A DNA stretch of 64,000 nt from Martelella radicis (lineage in GTDB: Bacteria > Pseudomonadota > Alphaproteobacteria > Rhizobiales > Rhizobiaceae): assembly GCF_014196625.1 (NCBI RefSeq), contig NZ_JACIDZ010000005.1, positions 124,001 to 188,000 on the forward strand, read 5' to 3'. Numbering within the stretch: the stretch's first letter is position 1; each line of letters starts with the position of its first letter. Position numbers and translations under genes: made by a program. Positions 19,438 to 29,500 of this stretch are shown piece after piece. A model generated the notes under the pieces. It was not told the origin of the DNA. It saw only the letters and a program-made list of their open reading frames with translations, and searched no databases.

Positions 19438-20433
19438 ATGGCTGCACTGACCGGATTTTCCGTCACCATCATCATCCTGGCGATCCTGATCCTTCTGACG
19501 CTCTTTGCCGGGATCAAGACCGTGCCGCAGGGCTATGGCTATACGGTGGAGCGCTTCGGCCGCTATACCCGCACGCTGACCCCCGGCCTCAACCTGATCA
19601 TCCCCTTCATCGATCGCATCGGCAAGCGCATCAACATCATGGAACAGGTGCTCGATGTGCCCGAGCAGGAGGTGATCACCCGCGACAATGCCAGCGTCGA
19701 GGCCGACGCGGTCGCCTTCTACCAGATCCTCAATCCGGCAAGCGCGGCCTATCAGGTCGCCAATCTGGAGATGGCGATCCTGAACCTCACCATGACCAAT
19801 ATCCGCTCGGTCATGGGTTCTATGGATCTCGACGAACTGCTCTCCAACCGCGATTCGATCAATGAGCGGCTTTTGCGCGTCGTCGACCTCGCCGTCGAAC
19901 CCTGGGGCGTGAAGGTCACCCGTATCGAAATCAAGGACATTCGCCCGCCGAACGATCTCGTGGAGGCCATGGGCCGGCAGATGAAGGCCGAGCGCGAAAA
20001 GCGCGCCCAGATTCTGGAGGCCGAGGGCAGCAAGACGGCGCAGATCCTGCGCTCGGAAGGCTCCAAACAGTCCGCCATCCTGGAAGCCGAAGGCGAACGG
20101 GAAGCCGCCTTCCGCGAGGCGGAAGCGCGCGAGCGCCTGGCGGAAGCCGAGGCGAACGCGACCCGCTCCGTGTCCCTTGCGATTGCCGAAGGCGATGTTG
20201 CCGCGATCAACTACTTCGTCGCGCAGAAATATACCGAAGCCATGGCCTCGATCGGCACGGCGAAGAACGCCAAGATCGTGCTGATGCCGATGGAGGCATC
20301 GTCGCTGATCGGTTCGCTCGGCGGCATCGGGGCAATCGCCAAGGAAGTCTTCGGCAATGACGGCGGCGGTTCGAATGAGCCGACGGCGCGGCGCTCGACG
20401 CCTTCGGTGCGTTCCGGCAATTCGGAAAGCTGA
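19438..20433 (+). CDS. qmcA: SPFH/band-7 membrane protein (QmcA-like)
   Basis: A 331-residue protein with one N-terminal transmembrane segment (about residues 6-27), an SPFH domain starting at [21 protein letters not shown] and a long Glu/Ala/Lys coiled coil at about 180-250 ([15 protein letters not shown]). The C-terminal region has the stomatin-like [14 protein letters not shown]. Such proteins form membrane microdomain scaffolds and affect protease access. It is paired with an NfeD-like gene 5 bp later, as is typical of the QmcA/YbbJ couple. Confidence 0.93.
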   Translation: MAALTGFSVTIIILAILILLTLFAGIKTVPQGYGYTVERFGRYTRTLTPGLNLIIPFIDRIGKRINIMEQVLDVPEQEVITRDNASVEADAVAFYQILNPASAAYQVANLEMAILNLTMTNIRSVMGSMDLDELLSNRDSINERLLRVVDLAVEPWGVKVTRIEIKDIRPPNDLVEAMGRQMKAEREKRAQILEAEGSKTAQILRSEGSKQSAILEAEGEREAAFREAEARERLAEAEANATRSVSLAIAEGDVAAINYFVAQKYTEAMASIGTAKNAKIVLMPMEASSLIGSLGGIGAIAKEVFGNDGGGSNEPTARRSTPSVRSGNSES

Positions 20434-20438
20434 CGGAC

Positions 20439-20912
20439 ATGGAGCCGATGCTTGACTTCTTCACCGCTGCAGGACCATGGGGCTGGTTCATCGCCGGCCT
20501 GCTGTTGCTGGTCGCGGAGTTGATCCTGCCCGGCGTCTTCCTGATGTGGGTCGGCATCGCAGCCATCATCCTCGGCGCGCTGTCGCTCCTCTTCTGGCCC
20601 TTCGGGTTCTGGGGCTGGCAATTGCAGGTTTTGCTGTTTGCCGTCCTTTCCGTCATCGCTATCCTGGTGGGACGAAAGATCCTGAAGAACCGGGAGACCA
20701 CCTCGGACGAACCGCTACTCAACCAGCGCGCGGCAAGCCTGGTCGGCCGCACGGCCGTCGTCATCGACGCCATCACCGACGGACGCGGACGGATCAAACT
20801 CGATGATACGCTCTGGGTCGTGGAAGGGCCGGACCTGCCGGTGGGCGCGCATGTGCGCATCGTCTCCGGCGACGGGCGCAGGCTGACGGTCGCGCCGCTC
20901 GAAACCCCGTGA
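20439..20912 (+). CDS. NfeD-like membrane protein (short form, YbbJ-like)
   Basis: A 157-residue membrane protein with three or four helices in residues 1-80 and a C-terminal OB-fold (about 95-155, with LVGRTAVVIDAITDGRGRI). It lacks the ClpP-like protease domain of long NfeD proteins. It begins 5 bp after the band-7 gene and probably associates with that protein. The exact role is unclear. Confidence 0.92.
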   Translation: MEPMLDFFTAAGPWGWFIAGLLLLVAELILPGVFLMWVGIAAIILGALSLLFWPFGFWGWQLQVLLFAVLSVIAILVGRKILKNRETTSDEPLLNQRAASLVGRTAVVIDAITDGRGRIKLDDTLWVVEGPDLPVGAHVRIVSGDGRRLTVAPLETP

Positions 20913-20918
20913 GGCGCG

Positions 20919-21914
20919 TCAGGCCGCGCCGATCCTGAGAAAATCGTGGAAATGGACGATGCCGACCGGACGGTTGTCCTCGTTGACCACCATCAGCGCC
21001 GAGATATTGTGCTTGTGGATCAGCGCCAGCGCGCCCGAGACCATCATCGTCTGCCGAACCGTTTTCGGCCCGGCCGTCATCACGTCATCGACGGCGAGCG
21101 CGCTCATGTCGCGGGAAAGATTACGCGCCAGGTCGCCATCGGTGACGATGCCGGCCAACCGCCCGTCTTCGCCTACCACGCCGACGCAACCGAACCGGCG
21201 CTTGGAAAGCTCCATGATCGCCTCCGGCAAGGGCGTGCCGGTGCGCACCAGCGGGATCTCCTCCCCCACATGCATGATGTCGGCCACATGCGAAAGAAGC
21301 GCGCCGAGCTTGCCGCCCGGGTGATAGACCTTGAAGTCGACGGCGGAAAAGCCGCGCGCCTCGAGAAGCGCGATCGCCAGCGCATCGCCGATGGCCAACT
21401 GCATGGTCGTCGAGGTCGTCGGCGCAAGACCCAGCGGACACGCCTCCTCCGCCTTCGGCAGAGAGAGTACGACATCAGCGGCGAGCGCCAGAGAGGATTG
21501 CTTTCCGGCCGTGATGGCGATCAGCGGAATGGCGAAGCGGCGGGTATAGGCGACGAGCGCGGTCAGTTCGCTGCTCTCCCCGCTCCAGGACAGCGCGACG
21601 ACCGCGTCCTTCTGGGCGATCATGCCCATATCGCCGTGATTGGCCTCGGCGGGATGCACGAAGAAGGCCGGCGTTCCGGTGGAGGCGAAGGTGGCGGCGA
21701 TCTTGGTGCCGACATGGCCGCTCTTGCCAACGCCCGAGACGATCACATGGCCCTGCGTTTCCCTGAGCAGGGCGACGGCCTTCTCGAAGGGCTCGCCCAG
21801 CCCGTTTTCAAGCGCCGCGGCAAGCGCATCGAGCCCCTTCTTCTCGAACGCCAGGGTTCTCAGGGCGGAAAGGGTCGCATCACCTGCGTCAGTCTTGTCG
21901 GTCGTCTCGTCCAT
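20919..21914 (-). CDS. kdsD: arabinose-5-phosphate isomerase (KpsF/GutQ family)
   Basis: A 331-residue enzyme that converts ribulose 5-phosphate to arabinose 5-phosphate, the first step toward Kdo in lipopolysaccharide. It has an N-terminal SIS domain (about 50-180) with VSGVGKSGHVGTKIA, HPAEANHGDMGM and SWSGES, and two C-terminal CBS repeats (about 215-330). The length and domain order fit KdsD. It is convergent with the NfeD-like gene with only 6 bp between. GalU, on the same strand, also feeds surface sugar synthesis. Confidence 0.94.
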   Translation of the reverse strand: MDETTDKTDAGDATLSALRTLAFEKKGLDALAAALENGLGEPFEKAVALLRETQGHVIVSGVGKSGHVGTKIAATFASTGTPAFFVHPAEANHGDMGMIAQKDAVVALSWSGESSELTALVAYTRRFAIPLIAITAGKQSSLALAADVVLSLPKAEEACPLGLAPTTSTTMQLAIGDALAIALLEARGFSAVDFKVYHPGGKLGALLSHVADIMHVGEEIPLVRTGTPLPEAIMELSKRRFGCVGVVGEDGRLAGIVTDGDLARNLSRDMSALAVDDVMTAGPKTVRQTMMVSGALALIHKHNISALMVVNEDNRPVGIVHFHDFLRIGAA

Positions 21915-21988
21915 GCACCGCTGTTAGCGCCTTTGGGTTTTGCAATCAATAGAACAATCGCCTTGAAGCGGGCCGCACGAAGCGCCCG

Positions 21989-22828
21989 TCATCCGGCCTC
22001 TTGCAGGCCGGCCTTCCGGCGCATCCAATCAGCAGCAAGACCGGGCCAGGCGGCTTGTGTGCCGTCGAGCGACCGCAGGGCGAAGCCATGCGGCGCATCG
22101 GCGAAGACATGCAGGTCCACGTCGAGTTCGAGGGCGGAGGCCGTTTCCGCATAATTGAGCGCGTGCCGCAGCGGCACGGAGCGGTCATGCGCCGCATAGG
22201 CGAGAAACACAGGAACCTTTGGCAGTCCATGGCGGTGCTCGGCGAGACCGATCGGCCAGTCGTCATAGAAATCCTGCTTTTCGACCGGCGGATAATCCGG
22301 CTTGCCGGCCGGAAACTTGTGGGCGCGGTGGTTGGCGTTGATCGGCGCATAACAGATCAAGGCGCCCGCCGCCTTCAGCCGATGCGGCTGGCATGCCATC
22401 ACGCCGGCCAGATGGCCGCCGGAAGAGAGGCCGAAATGGAAGAGCGGCAGGCCGCTCTTCTCGCCTGCAAGATGATCCAGCGCGCGCAAACCGTCCAGAA
22501 GCGCGATGTCCTTGGCATGCCGGCCACCCCTGCCATCAGGCGCGCCTGGCAAGCGGTGAATAAGGAGGTTGGCCTCGACGCCAAGCCCGGTGAGCCAGGC
22601 GGCCACCTCCGGCCCCTCCTTGTCGTAGACGATCTTGGTATATCCCCCGCCGGCAAAGAGCAGCACCCGCGCCCATGGCTTCTCCGCGCGCCAGACATGC
22701 AGTTCCGGACGGACGATAACGGCGTATTGCCGGTCGGGACGCTCTCCTTCGAGCCGATTTTCAGGCCCTTCGCCTAGGGGAATGATGAGGGGGCCGGACG
22801 CTGGCGCGGCAGATTCTGTCATGTTCAT
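21989..22828 (-). CDS. alpha/beta hydrolase, esterase-like
   Basis: A 279-residue protein resembling the esterase/lipase (BD-FAE or HSL-like) group. The nucleophile is in FGLSSGGHLAG, the acid is probably the Asp in YAAHDRSVP and the base is the His in FADAPHGFAL. FAGGGYTKI near residue 60 would supply the oxyanion hole. No signal peptide is seen, so it is probably cytoplasmic. It lies between galU and kdsD on the same strand. The galU terminator sits between it and galU, so it may have its own promoter. Substrate unknown. Confidence 0.87.
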   Translation of the reverse strand: MNMTESAAPASGPLIIPLGEGPENRLEGERPDRQYAVIVRPELHVWRAEKPWARVLLFAGGGYTKIVYDKEGPEVAAWLTGLGVEANLLIHRLPGAPDGRGGRHAKDIALLDGLRALDHLAGEKSGLPLFHFGLSSGGHLAGVMACQPHRLKAAGALICYAPINANHRAHKFPAGKPDYPPVEKQDFYDDWPIGLAEHRHGLPKVPVFLAYAAHDRSVPLRHALNYAETASALELDVDLHVFADAPHGFALRSLDGTQAAWPGLAADWMRRKAGLQEAG

Positions 22829-22840
22829 GCTTTCGGCAAC

Positions 22841-22892
22841 AAAAAAAGGCGACGCTGTTGCGCGCCGCCCGGTATCGCTCGGGAGGCGTCGC
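22841..22892 (-). terminator. Rho-independent terminator of galU
   Basis: On the minus strand GCGACGC (22892-22886) pairs with GCGTCGC (22855-22849), followed by a run of seven T at 22847-22841. It begins 22 bp after the galU stop. Confidence 0.75.
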
Positions 22893-22913
22893 AGCGCCCC
22901 GCGGTCATTTCGG

Positions 22914-23801
22914 CTATTTCAGCGCGGCGATCAGCGCCTTGAGTTCGTCCTCGACCTTTGGACGGATGTCGTCACGCTTCAGCGCAAGCGCCACATTGGC
23001 GATGATGAAGCCTTCCTTGGAGCCGCAGTCGAAAGTCCGGCCGTCAAACTTGTAGCCGTAGAAATCCTGTTCCTGGGCCAGTTTCAGCATGCCGTCGGTA
23101 AGCTGGATCTCGTTGCCGGCGCCCCGCTCGAGCACTTCGAGAATCGGGAAGATTTCCGGCTGCAGAATGTAGCGGCCATTGATGAAATAATTGGAGGGCG
23201 CGGTGCCCTTTTCGGGCTTCTCGATCATCTCGGTGATCTTGAAGCCGTTTCCGACGGCATCGCCAACGCCGACAATGCCGTATTTGTGGGCAAGCTCGGG
23301 GTCGCATTCCTCGACGGAGACAACATTGCCGCCGGCCACATCATAGACTTCCATCATGCCCTTCAGGCAGGGCTTTTCGGCTTCCATCACCATGTCGGGC
23401 AGGATCAGCGCGAACGGCTCCTGGCCGACAATCTCGCGGGCGCACCAGACTGCATGGCCAAGCCCGTGCGGTTCCTGCTGGCGGGTGAAGGTCGCGGTAC
23501 CGGCGGCAGGCAGCATATCGGCCAGAAGGCTCAGCTCGGCATTCTTGTTGCGAGCCTTCAGCGTGCTTTCCAGCTCGTACTGAATGTCGAAATAATCTTC
23601 GATCACATGCTTGTTTCGGCCGGTGACGAAAACGAAATGCTCGATCCCTGCCTCGATCGCCTCATCGACGACATACTGGACGATCGGCTTGTCGACCACC
23701 GGGAGCAATTCCTTCGGCACGACCTTCGTTGCGGGCAGGAAACGCGTCCCCAGACCTGCAACCGGCAGCACCGCCTTGCGAACCTTCTTATGCTGAGCCA
23801 A
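22914..23801 (-). CDS. galU: UTP--glucose-1-phosphate uridylyltransferase
   Basis: A 295-residue enzyme that makes UDP-glucose, the donor for cellulose, exopolysaccharide and lipid-linked sugars. The nucleotide-binding start [26 protein letters not shown] is clear, as are the [13 protein letters not shown] block and LTDGMLKLA. The length is typical. It is on the same strand as kdsD and gltD. A terminator follows it. Its product is the substrate of BcsA encoded at the right end of the window. Confidence 0.96.
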   Translation of the reverse strand: MAQHKKVRKAVLPVAGLGTRFLPATKVVPKELLPVVDKPIVQYVVDEAIEAGIEHFVFVTGRNKHVIEDYFDIQYELESTLKARNKNAELSLLADMLPAAGTATFTRQQEPHGLGHAVWCAREIVGQEPFALILPDMVMEAEKPCLKGMMEVYDVAGGNVVSVEECDPELAHKYGIVGVGDAVGNGFKITEMIEKPEKGTAPSNYFINGRYILQPEIFPILEVLERGAGNEIQLTDGMLKLAQEQDFYGYKFDGRTFDCGSKEGFIIANVALALKRDDIRPKVEDELKALIAALK

Positions 23802-23923
23802 GACCCTCTCCTCTATTGAACAATCAAAATGAACAAAGTTTCACTTAAGTATGAGGAAGGTCTAACAAGATGCAAGGGCGAGCGCAATCAAAGCAACCGC
23901 CGTTTTCCGCTTTTTCCGGGGAA

Positions 23924-23946
23924 GGCTGCGGCGACACGCCGCAGCC
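23924..23946 (-). terminator. strong hairpin after gltD
   Basis: GGCTGCGGCG at 23924-23933 pairs perfectly with CGCCGCAGCC at 23937-23946 across a three-base loop, about 20 bp after the gltD stop. No T run is seen, but the stem is very stable. Confidence 0.55.
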
Positions 23947-23965
23947 CACGATTTGTGCAGCGATT

Positions 23966-25420
23966 TCAGCGCGGCAGCAGCGTCTCGCCCATCAGGGCCA
24001 GGTCGATCGAACGGGCCGCCTGGCGGCCCTCGCGGATCGCCCAGACGACGAGCGACTGGCCGCGCCGGACATCGCCTGCCGTCCAGAATCTGTCGACCGA
24101 TGTCTTGTAGTCGTCATCATTGGCGACGACGTTGACCGAGCCGCGACGGTCGGTGTTGAGCGTGAGACGGCCTTCCAGTTCTGCAAGGATGCCGGTCTTC
24201 AGCGGACCGCGGAAACCGATGGCGATAAAGGCGAGATCCGCCTTGATGACAAATTCCGTGCCGGCGATCGGCTGACGTTTCTCATCCACATGGCAGCATT
24301 TGACGCCGGTGAGCACGCCCTCTTCGCCGACGAACTCCAGCGTGGCGACCTGGAACTCGCGCACCGCGCCTTCGGCCTGGGACGATGACGTGCGCATCTT
24401 CGTGGCCCAGAACGGCCATACCGCGAGCTTGTCTTCCTTTTCCGGCGGCTGCGGACGGATATCGAGCTGAGTCACCTTGACGGCGCCCTGACGGAACGCC
24501 GTACCGACACAGTCGGAGGCGGTATCGCCGCCGCCGACGACCACCACATGCTTGCCGCCGGCAAGAATGGGCTCCGACGGCCAGCCGGTCGAATCGATGT
24601 TCTCACGACCCACGCGCTTGTTCTGCTGCACCAGGAAGGGCATGGCATCGTAAACGCCGTGCAGGTCGCCGCCGCCGATGCCGGAGGCGCGCGGCGTTTC
24701 GGAGCCGCCGCAGTAAAGCACGGCGTCATATTCGGCGAGCAGCTCGTCGACCTTCACATCAACGCCGACATTGACGCCGCAGCGGAATTCAACCCCTTCC
24801 CCGCGCATCTGTTCAACGCGGCGATCGATGAAGTTCTTCTCCATCTTGAAGTCGGGGATGCCGTATCGCAGCAGACCGCCGGGCTTCGCCTCGCGCTCCA
24901 GCACCACAACATCATGACCGGCACGGCCAAGCTGCTGGGCAGCCGACATGCCGGCAGGCCCGGAACCGATCACCGCCACCTTCTTGCCGGTCTTTGTCGT
25001 TGCCGGACGCGGGACGATAAAGCCCAGTTCATAGGCCTTGTCGGCGATCGCCTGTTCGATCGTCTTGATCGAGACCGGGATATCCTCGAGGTTCAGCGTG
25101 CAGGCCTCCTCGCACGGCGCGGGGCAGACGCGGCCGGTGAACTCCGGAAAGTTGTTGGTCGAATGCAGGTTGGCAATCGCCTCTTTCCAATTGCCGGAAT
25201 AGACCAGATCGTTCCAGTCCGGGATCTGGTTATGGATCGGACAGCCGGTCGGCCCATGGCAATAGGGAATGCCGCAATCCATGCAGCGGGCGGCCTGTTT
25301 CTGCACTTCCGGGTCCGACATCGGGATGGTGAATTCGCGGAAATGGCGAATGCGGTCGGAGGCAGGCTGATACTTCGCAACCTGCCGGTCGATTTCCATG
25401 AAACCTGTAACTTTACCCAT
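23966..25420 (-). CDS. gltD: glutamate synthase (NADPH) small subunit
   Basis: A 484-residue flavoprotein that passes electrons from NADPH to the large subunit for making glutamate from glutamine and 2-oxoglutarate. It has the N-terminal iron-sulphur cysteines ([19 protein letters not shown] and [11 protein letters not shown]), the FAD Rossmann motif [19 protein letters not shown] and the NADPH motif [13 protein letters not shown]. The length is normal. It is separated from gltB by a UPF0145 gene and a vapBC pair, all on the same strand. Confidence 0.97.
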   Translation of the reverse strand: MGKVTGFMEIDRQVAKYQPASDRIRHFREFTIPMSDPEVQKQAARCMDCGIPYCHGPTGCPIHNQIPDWNDLVYSGNWKEAIANLHSTNNFPEFTGRVCPAPCEEACTLNLEDIPVSIKTIEQAIADKAYELGFIVPRPATTKTGKKVAVIGSGPAGMSAAQQLGRAGHDVVVLEREAKPGGLLRYGIPDFKMEKNFIDRRVEQMRGEGVEFRCGVNVGVDVKVDELLAEYDAVLYCGGSETPRASGIGGGDLHGVYDAMPFLVQQNKRVGRENIDSTGWPSEPILAGGKHVVVVGGGDTASDCVGTAFRQGAVKVTQLDIRPQPPEKEDKLAVWPFWATKMRTSSSQAEGAVREFQVATLEFVGEEGVLTGVKCCHVDEKRQPIAGTEFVIKADLAFIAIGFRGPLKTGILAELEGRLTLNTDRRGSVNVVANDDDYKTSVDRFWTAGDVRRGQSLVVWAIREGRQAARSIDLALMGETLLPR

Positions 25421-25433
25421 GACTTTCCCTGAA

Positions 25434-25757
25434 TTACTCGATGACGACAGCGGTGCCGGAGACCGATACCATCAGCATGGTTCCGCTGCCGGAGGTGATG
25501 TTTTCATAGTCGAGATCGATCCCGACAATCGCGTTGGCGCCGAGACCTTGGGCCATTTTCTCGGCCTCGGCAAAAGCTGTCTCGCGGGCCTCCGCCAGCG
25601 ATTCCTCGTAGGCCGACGACCGCCCGCCGACGATATCGCGAAAGCTCGCACGGATATCCCTGAAGATGTTGGCCCCGATGATCGCTTCCCCTGTCACCAC
25701 GCCCTTGTATTCGACAATCTTGCGGCCCTCGACCGTCGGCGTCGTTGTCATCAGCAT
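25434..25757 (-). CDS. UPF0145 (YbjQ-like) protein
   Basis: A 107-residue protein of the YbjQ/UPF0145 family, which forms pentameric rings and has been proposed to bind heavy metals. Family marks are [42 protein letters not shown] and a C-terminal beta-strand pair. It has no signal peptide. It lies 13 bp upstream of gltD on the same strand and may be co-transcribed. No tie to glutamate synthase is known. Confidence 0.88.
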   Translation of the reverse strand: MLMTTTPTVEGRKIVEYKGVVTGEAIIGANIFRDIRASFRDIVGGRSSAYEESLAEARETAFAEAEKMAQGLGANAIVGIDLDYENITSGSGTMLMVSVSGTAVVIE

Positions 25758-25826
25758 GTCCGATCCCTCACTCTCATGACCCGCGCCCCTGACCCGCAGA
25801 GCCGGTTGAAGTCGTTCTTTTGCCCT

Positions 25827-26228
25827 TCAGGCCGTTTCCCAGTTCTCGACCTTCAGGCCGGGAACCCGTTTGAATTCTCTTTCATTCGCCGTCACCAGCA
25901 CCGCATCGAGCGCAAGCGCGTGGGCTGCGATCAGCATGTCCATCTGGCCGATCGGCGTGCCGGCCCTTTCCAGCGCAAGTCGAAGCTCGGCATATTTCCA
26001 CTCTGCCGGGCTTTCCCACGGCAGGATATCCAGACTGCCCACCAGCGTCTCGACATCCCTCTTGAGCCGCTCCGATCCCCTTCTCAGATAGCCGAACCGA
26101 AGTTCAGCCACCACGACGATGCTGGTACACAGCGCATCCGCATTTTCCTCGAACAATCTCCGACCGACCGGTCCCGCCGGAAATTTCAAGGCATGCGATA
26201 TCGTATTTGTATCCAGCAGATACTTCAT
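25827..26228 (-). CDS. vapC: VapC-type PIN-domain toxin
   Basis: A 133-residue ribonuclease toxin of the PIN family, FitB/VapC branch. Acidic residues are in LLDTNTISHAL, the VVVAELRFG Glu and the DMLIAAHALALD block, with a late Asn in VTANERE. The start at 26228 is used because MKYLLDTN is the usual N-terminus; the longer frame from 26279 overlaps vapB too far. VapB lies 2 bp upstream. VapC proteins usually cut initiator tRNA or rRNA when freed from VapB. Confidence 0.9.
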   Translation of the reverse strand: MKYLLDTNTISHALKFPAGPVGRRLFEENADALCTSIVVVAELRFGYLRRGSERLKRDVETLVGSLDILPWESPAEWKYAELRLALERAGTPIGQMDMLIAAHALALDAVLVTANEREFKRVPGLKVENWETA

Positions 26229-26230
26229 TT

Positions 26231-26497
26231 CTAAAGATCGACGTCCCGCGGCGGCAGGTCTTCGATCTCCGGCAACCATTCTTCTTCAGGCAGTGGCGGC
26301 TGCGCGCGAAGCCACTCGATAACCTCCCGTGGCGTCATCTTCCTCTTTACCGGCTCGATCGTGATCAGGCCGCTCTCATCCTGTCTGATCATGACCTCGT
26401 CGCCTTCCAGCTCGAACTCGCTTGGAATTCGCACGGCGCGGCTGCGGCCATTCATGAAAATCCGGGACTTTCTTTCCTTGGTGATACGGTTCGACAT
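26231..26497 (-). CDS. vapB: VapB-type antitoxin (SpoVT-AbrB fold)
   Basis: An 88-residue antitoxin. The N-terminal half has the swapped-hairpin AbrB-like DNA-binding pattern (SRAVRIPSEFELEGDEVMI). The C-terminal tail, with the acidic PLPEEEWLPEIEDLPP, would wrap the toxin. The start at 26497 is chosen because GGAGG lies about 7 bases upstream; an ATG at 26509 overlaps that site. A 29-bp perfect palindrome just upstream is the likely operator, so the pair is probably autoregulated. Confidence 0.88.
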   Translation of the reverse strand: MSNRITKERKSRIFMNGRSRAVRIPSEFELEGDEVMIRQDESGLITIEPVKRKMTPREVIEWLRAQPPLPEEEWLPEIEDLPPRDVDL

Positions 26498-26510
26498 CTC
26501 AGCCTCCATA

Positions 26511-26539
26511 CCTGTGATATGACACTGTCATATCACAGG
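26511..26539. promoter_or_regulatory. perfect palindromic operator of vapBC
   Basis: CCTGTGATATGACA (26511-26524) and TGTCATATCACAGG (26526-26539) form a 14-bp perfect inverted repeat around a single C. It sits between the gltB stop and the vapB ribosome site, over the expected vapB promoter. This is the normal place for VapB-VapC repression. Confidence 0.85.
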
Positions 26540-26555
26540 CATTTCGCGGCAACAA

Positions 26556-29500
26556 TCACTCCGCTGCGACGCCCATGCGCATGCGCTCCATTTCTTCCAG
26601 CGCACGGCGGTACTCCACCGGCATGACCTTGCGGAACATCGGGCGGTAATGGGCCCAGTCGTCCAGGATCGCCTTGGCGCGGGTCGAGCCCGTGTAGAGC
26701 AGATGGTTGGTGATGAGACGCACCAGACGCTCCTCGTCGTGGCGGGTCATGTCACCGGAGACGTCGACACGGCCCTTGTGCATGAGGTCGCCGCCATGGT
26801 GATGGAGCTTCTCCAGCATGTCGTCTTCTTCCGGAACCGGCTCCAACATGACCATGGCCATGTTGCAGCGGTCGGCAAAGCCGCCGTCCTCGTCGAGAAC
26901 GTAGGCCACGCCGCCCGACATGCCGGCCGCGAAGTTGCGGCCCGTCGAACCGAGCACGACAACAAGACCGCCGGTCATGTATTCGCAGCCATGGTCGCCA
27001 ACGCCCTCGACAACGGCAATCGCGCCGGAGTTTCTGACAGCGAAGCGTTCACCGGCAACGCCGCGGAAGTAGCACTCGCCAGACGTTGCGCCATAGAGCA
27101 CCGTATTGCCGACGATGATCGATTCTTCCGGCACGATCGGCGAGTTTTCCGGCGGACGGATGATGATCTTGCCGCCCGAAAGCCCCTTGCCGACATAATC
27201 GTTGCCGTCACCAATCAGGTCGAAGGTGACGCCGCTTGCCAGGAACGCGCCGAAGGACTGACCCGCAGTACCGTGAAGCGTCACGGAAATCGTGTCTTCC
27301 TTCAGGCCCTTCTCGTTCCAGCGCTTGGCGACCTCGCCCGAAAGCATGGCGCCGGCGGAGCGGTCGACATTCTTGATCTCGACGTCGAAGGCGACCTTTT
27401 CCTTGTTCTCGAGCGCCGGCATGGCCTTTTCGATCAGCTTGCGGTCAAGAATATCGTCGATCGGGTGCTTCTGGCGCTCGGTCCAGAAGGTCGCTTCCTT
27501 GGGCGCTGCCACCTTGTGGAAGATCTTCGAGAAATCGAGACCCTTCGACTTCCAGTGCGCGATCGCCTCGTCCTTGTCGAGCAGTTCGACAGAGCCGATG
27601 ACGTCGTTGAGGCTGGTGAAACCGAGTGCCGCCAGCATCTCGCGCAGTTCCTCTGCCACGAAGAAGAAGTAGTTGACCACGTGTTCCGGCAGGCCCTTGA
27701 AGCGCTTCCTCAGGACCGGGTCCTGGGTGGCGACGCCGACAGGGCAGGTGTTCAGGTGGCACTTGCGCATCATGATGCAGCCGGCCGCAATCAGCGGCGC
27801 GGTGGAGAAGCCGAACTCGTCCGCGCCCAGCATGGCGCCGATCAGCACGTCACGACCGGTCTTCAACCCGCCATCGACCTGCAGCGCAATGCGCGAGCGA
27901 AGCCCGTTCAGCACCAGCGTCTGCTGGGTTTCGGCAAGGCCGATTTCCCAGGGGCTGCCGGCGTGCTTCAGCGAGGTCAGCGGCGATGCGCCGGTCCCGC
28001 CGTCAAAGCCGGAAATGGTGATGTGGTCGGCGCGCGCCTTGGCAACGCCGGCGGCAACCGTGCCGACGCCCACTTCCGAGACCAGCTTGACCGAGACATC
28101 GGCCGTCGGGTTGACGTTCTTCAGATCGTAGATCAGCTGCGCCAGATCCTCGATCGAATAGATGTCATGGTGCGGCGGCGGCGAGATCAGGCCAACGCCC
28201 GGCGTCGAGTGACGGGTCTTGGCGATCGTCGCGTCGACCTTGTGGCCGGGAAGCTGACCGCCCTCGCCGGGCTTTGCGCCTTGGGCCACCTTGATCTGCA
28301 GAAGGTCGGCATTGACCAGATATTCGGTCGTCACGCCAAACCGGCCCGAAGCGATCTGCTTGATCGCCGAACGCTCCTTCGGATAGGAACCGTCAGGCAG
28401 CTTCAGGTAGCGGTCGCTCTCCTCGCCGCCCTCGCCCGTGTTCGACTTGCCGCCGATCTGGTTCATGGCGATGGCGAGCGTGGTGTGCGCTTCGCGCGAG
28501 ATTGAGCCGAAGGACATGGCGCCGGTGGAGAACCGCTTGACGATTTCGTTCGCCGGTTCGACCTCATCGATCGATACCGGCTTGCGGCCAATCTCCTCGG
28601 CGTTCCTGATCCGGAAAAGCCCGCGAATGGTGTTCATCCGAAGCGCCGTCGCGTTCTCCATCTTGGCGAAGGCGTCGTAACGGTCGCGCGCATTGCCGCG
28701 CACGGCGTGCTGCAGCTCGGCCACCGCATCCGGCGTCCAGGCATGGGCCTCGCCGCGGATTCGGTAGGCATATTCGCCGCCGATGTCGAGCGTGGAGGCC
28801 AGCACCGGATCCTTGCCGAAAGCGGCGCGGTGGCGTGCGACGGTCTCTTCCGCGACTTCCGTGAGGCCAACACCCTCGATCATCGAGGCCGTGCCGAAGA
28901 AGAAGCGTTCGACGAATTCCGACGACAGGCCGATCGCGTCGAAGATCTGCGCGCCGCAATAGGACTGATAGGTCGAGATGCCCATCTTGGACATGACCTT
29001 CAGCATGCCCTTCCCGATCGCCTTGATATAGCGGTAGATCACCTCGCCGGCGTCGACCTCCTCGGGGAACATTCCCCTGGCATGCATGTCGGCCAGCGTG
29101 TCGAAGGCGAGATAGGGATTGATGGCTTCCGCGCCATAGCCGGCGAGACAGCAGAAGTGATGCACTTCGCGCGGTTCGCCCGATTCGACCACGAGGCCGA
29201 CCGAGGTTCTGAGCCCCTTGCGGATCAGATGATGATGCACGGCTGCCGTTGCCAGAAGCGCGGGGATCGCGATCCGGTCCGGGCCGATCTGGCGGTCGGA
29301 GAGCACGATGATGTTGTAACCGCCCTTGACGGCGGCTTCAGCGCGCTCGCACAGCCGGTCGATCATCTCCGGCATGCCGGCTTCGCCCTGCTCAGCGCTA
29401 TAGGTAACGTCGAGCGTCTTGGTGTCGAACCGGTCCTCGGTATGGCCGATGGAGCGAATCTTTTCCAGATCGCCATTGGTCAGGATCGGCTGGCGCACTT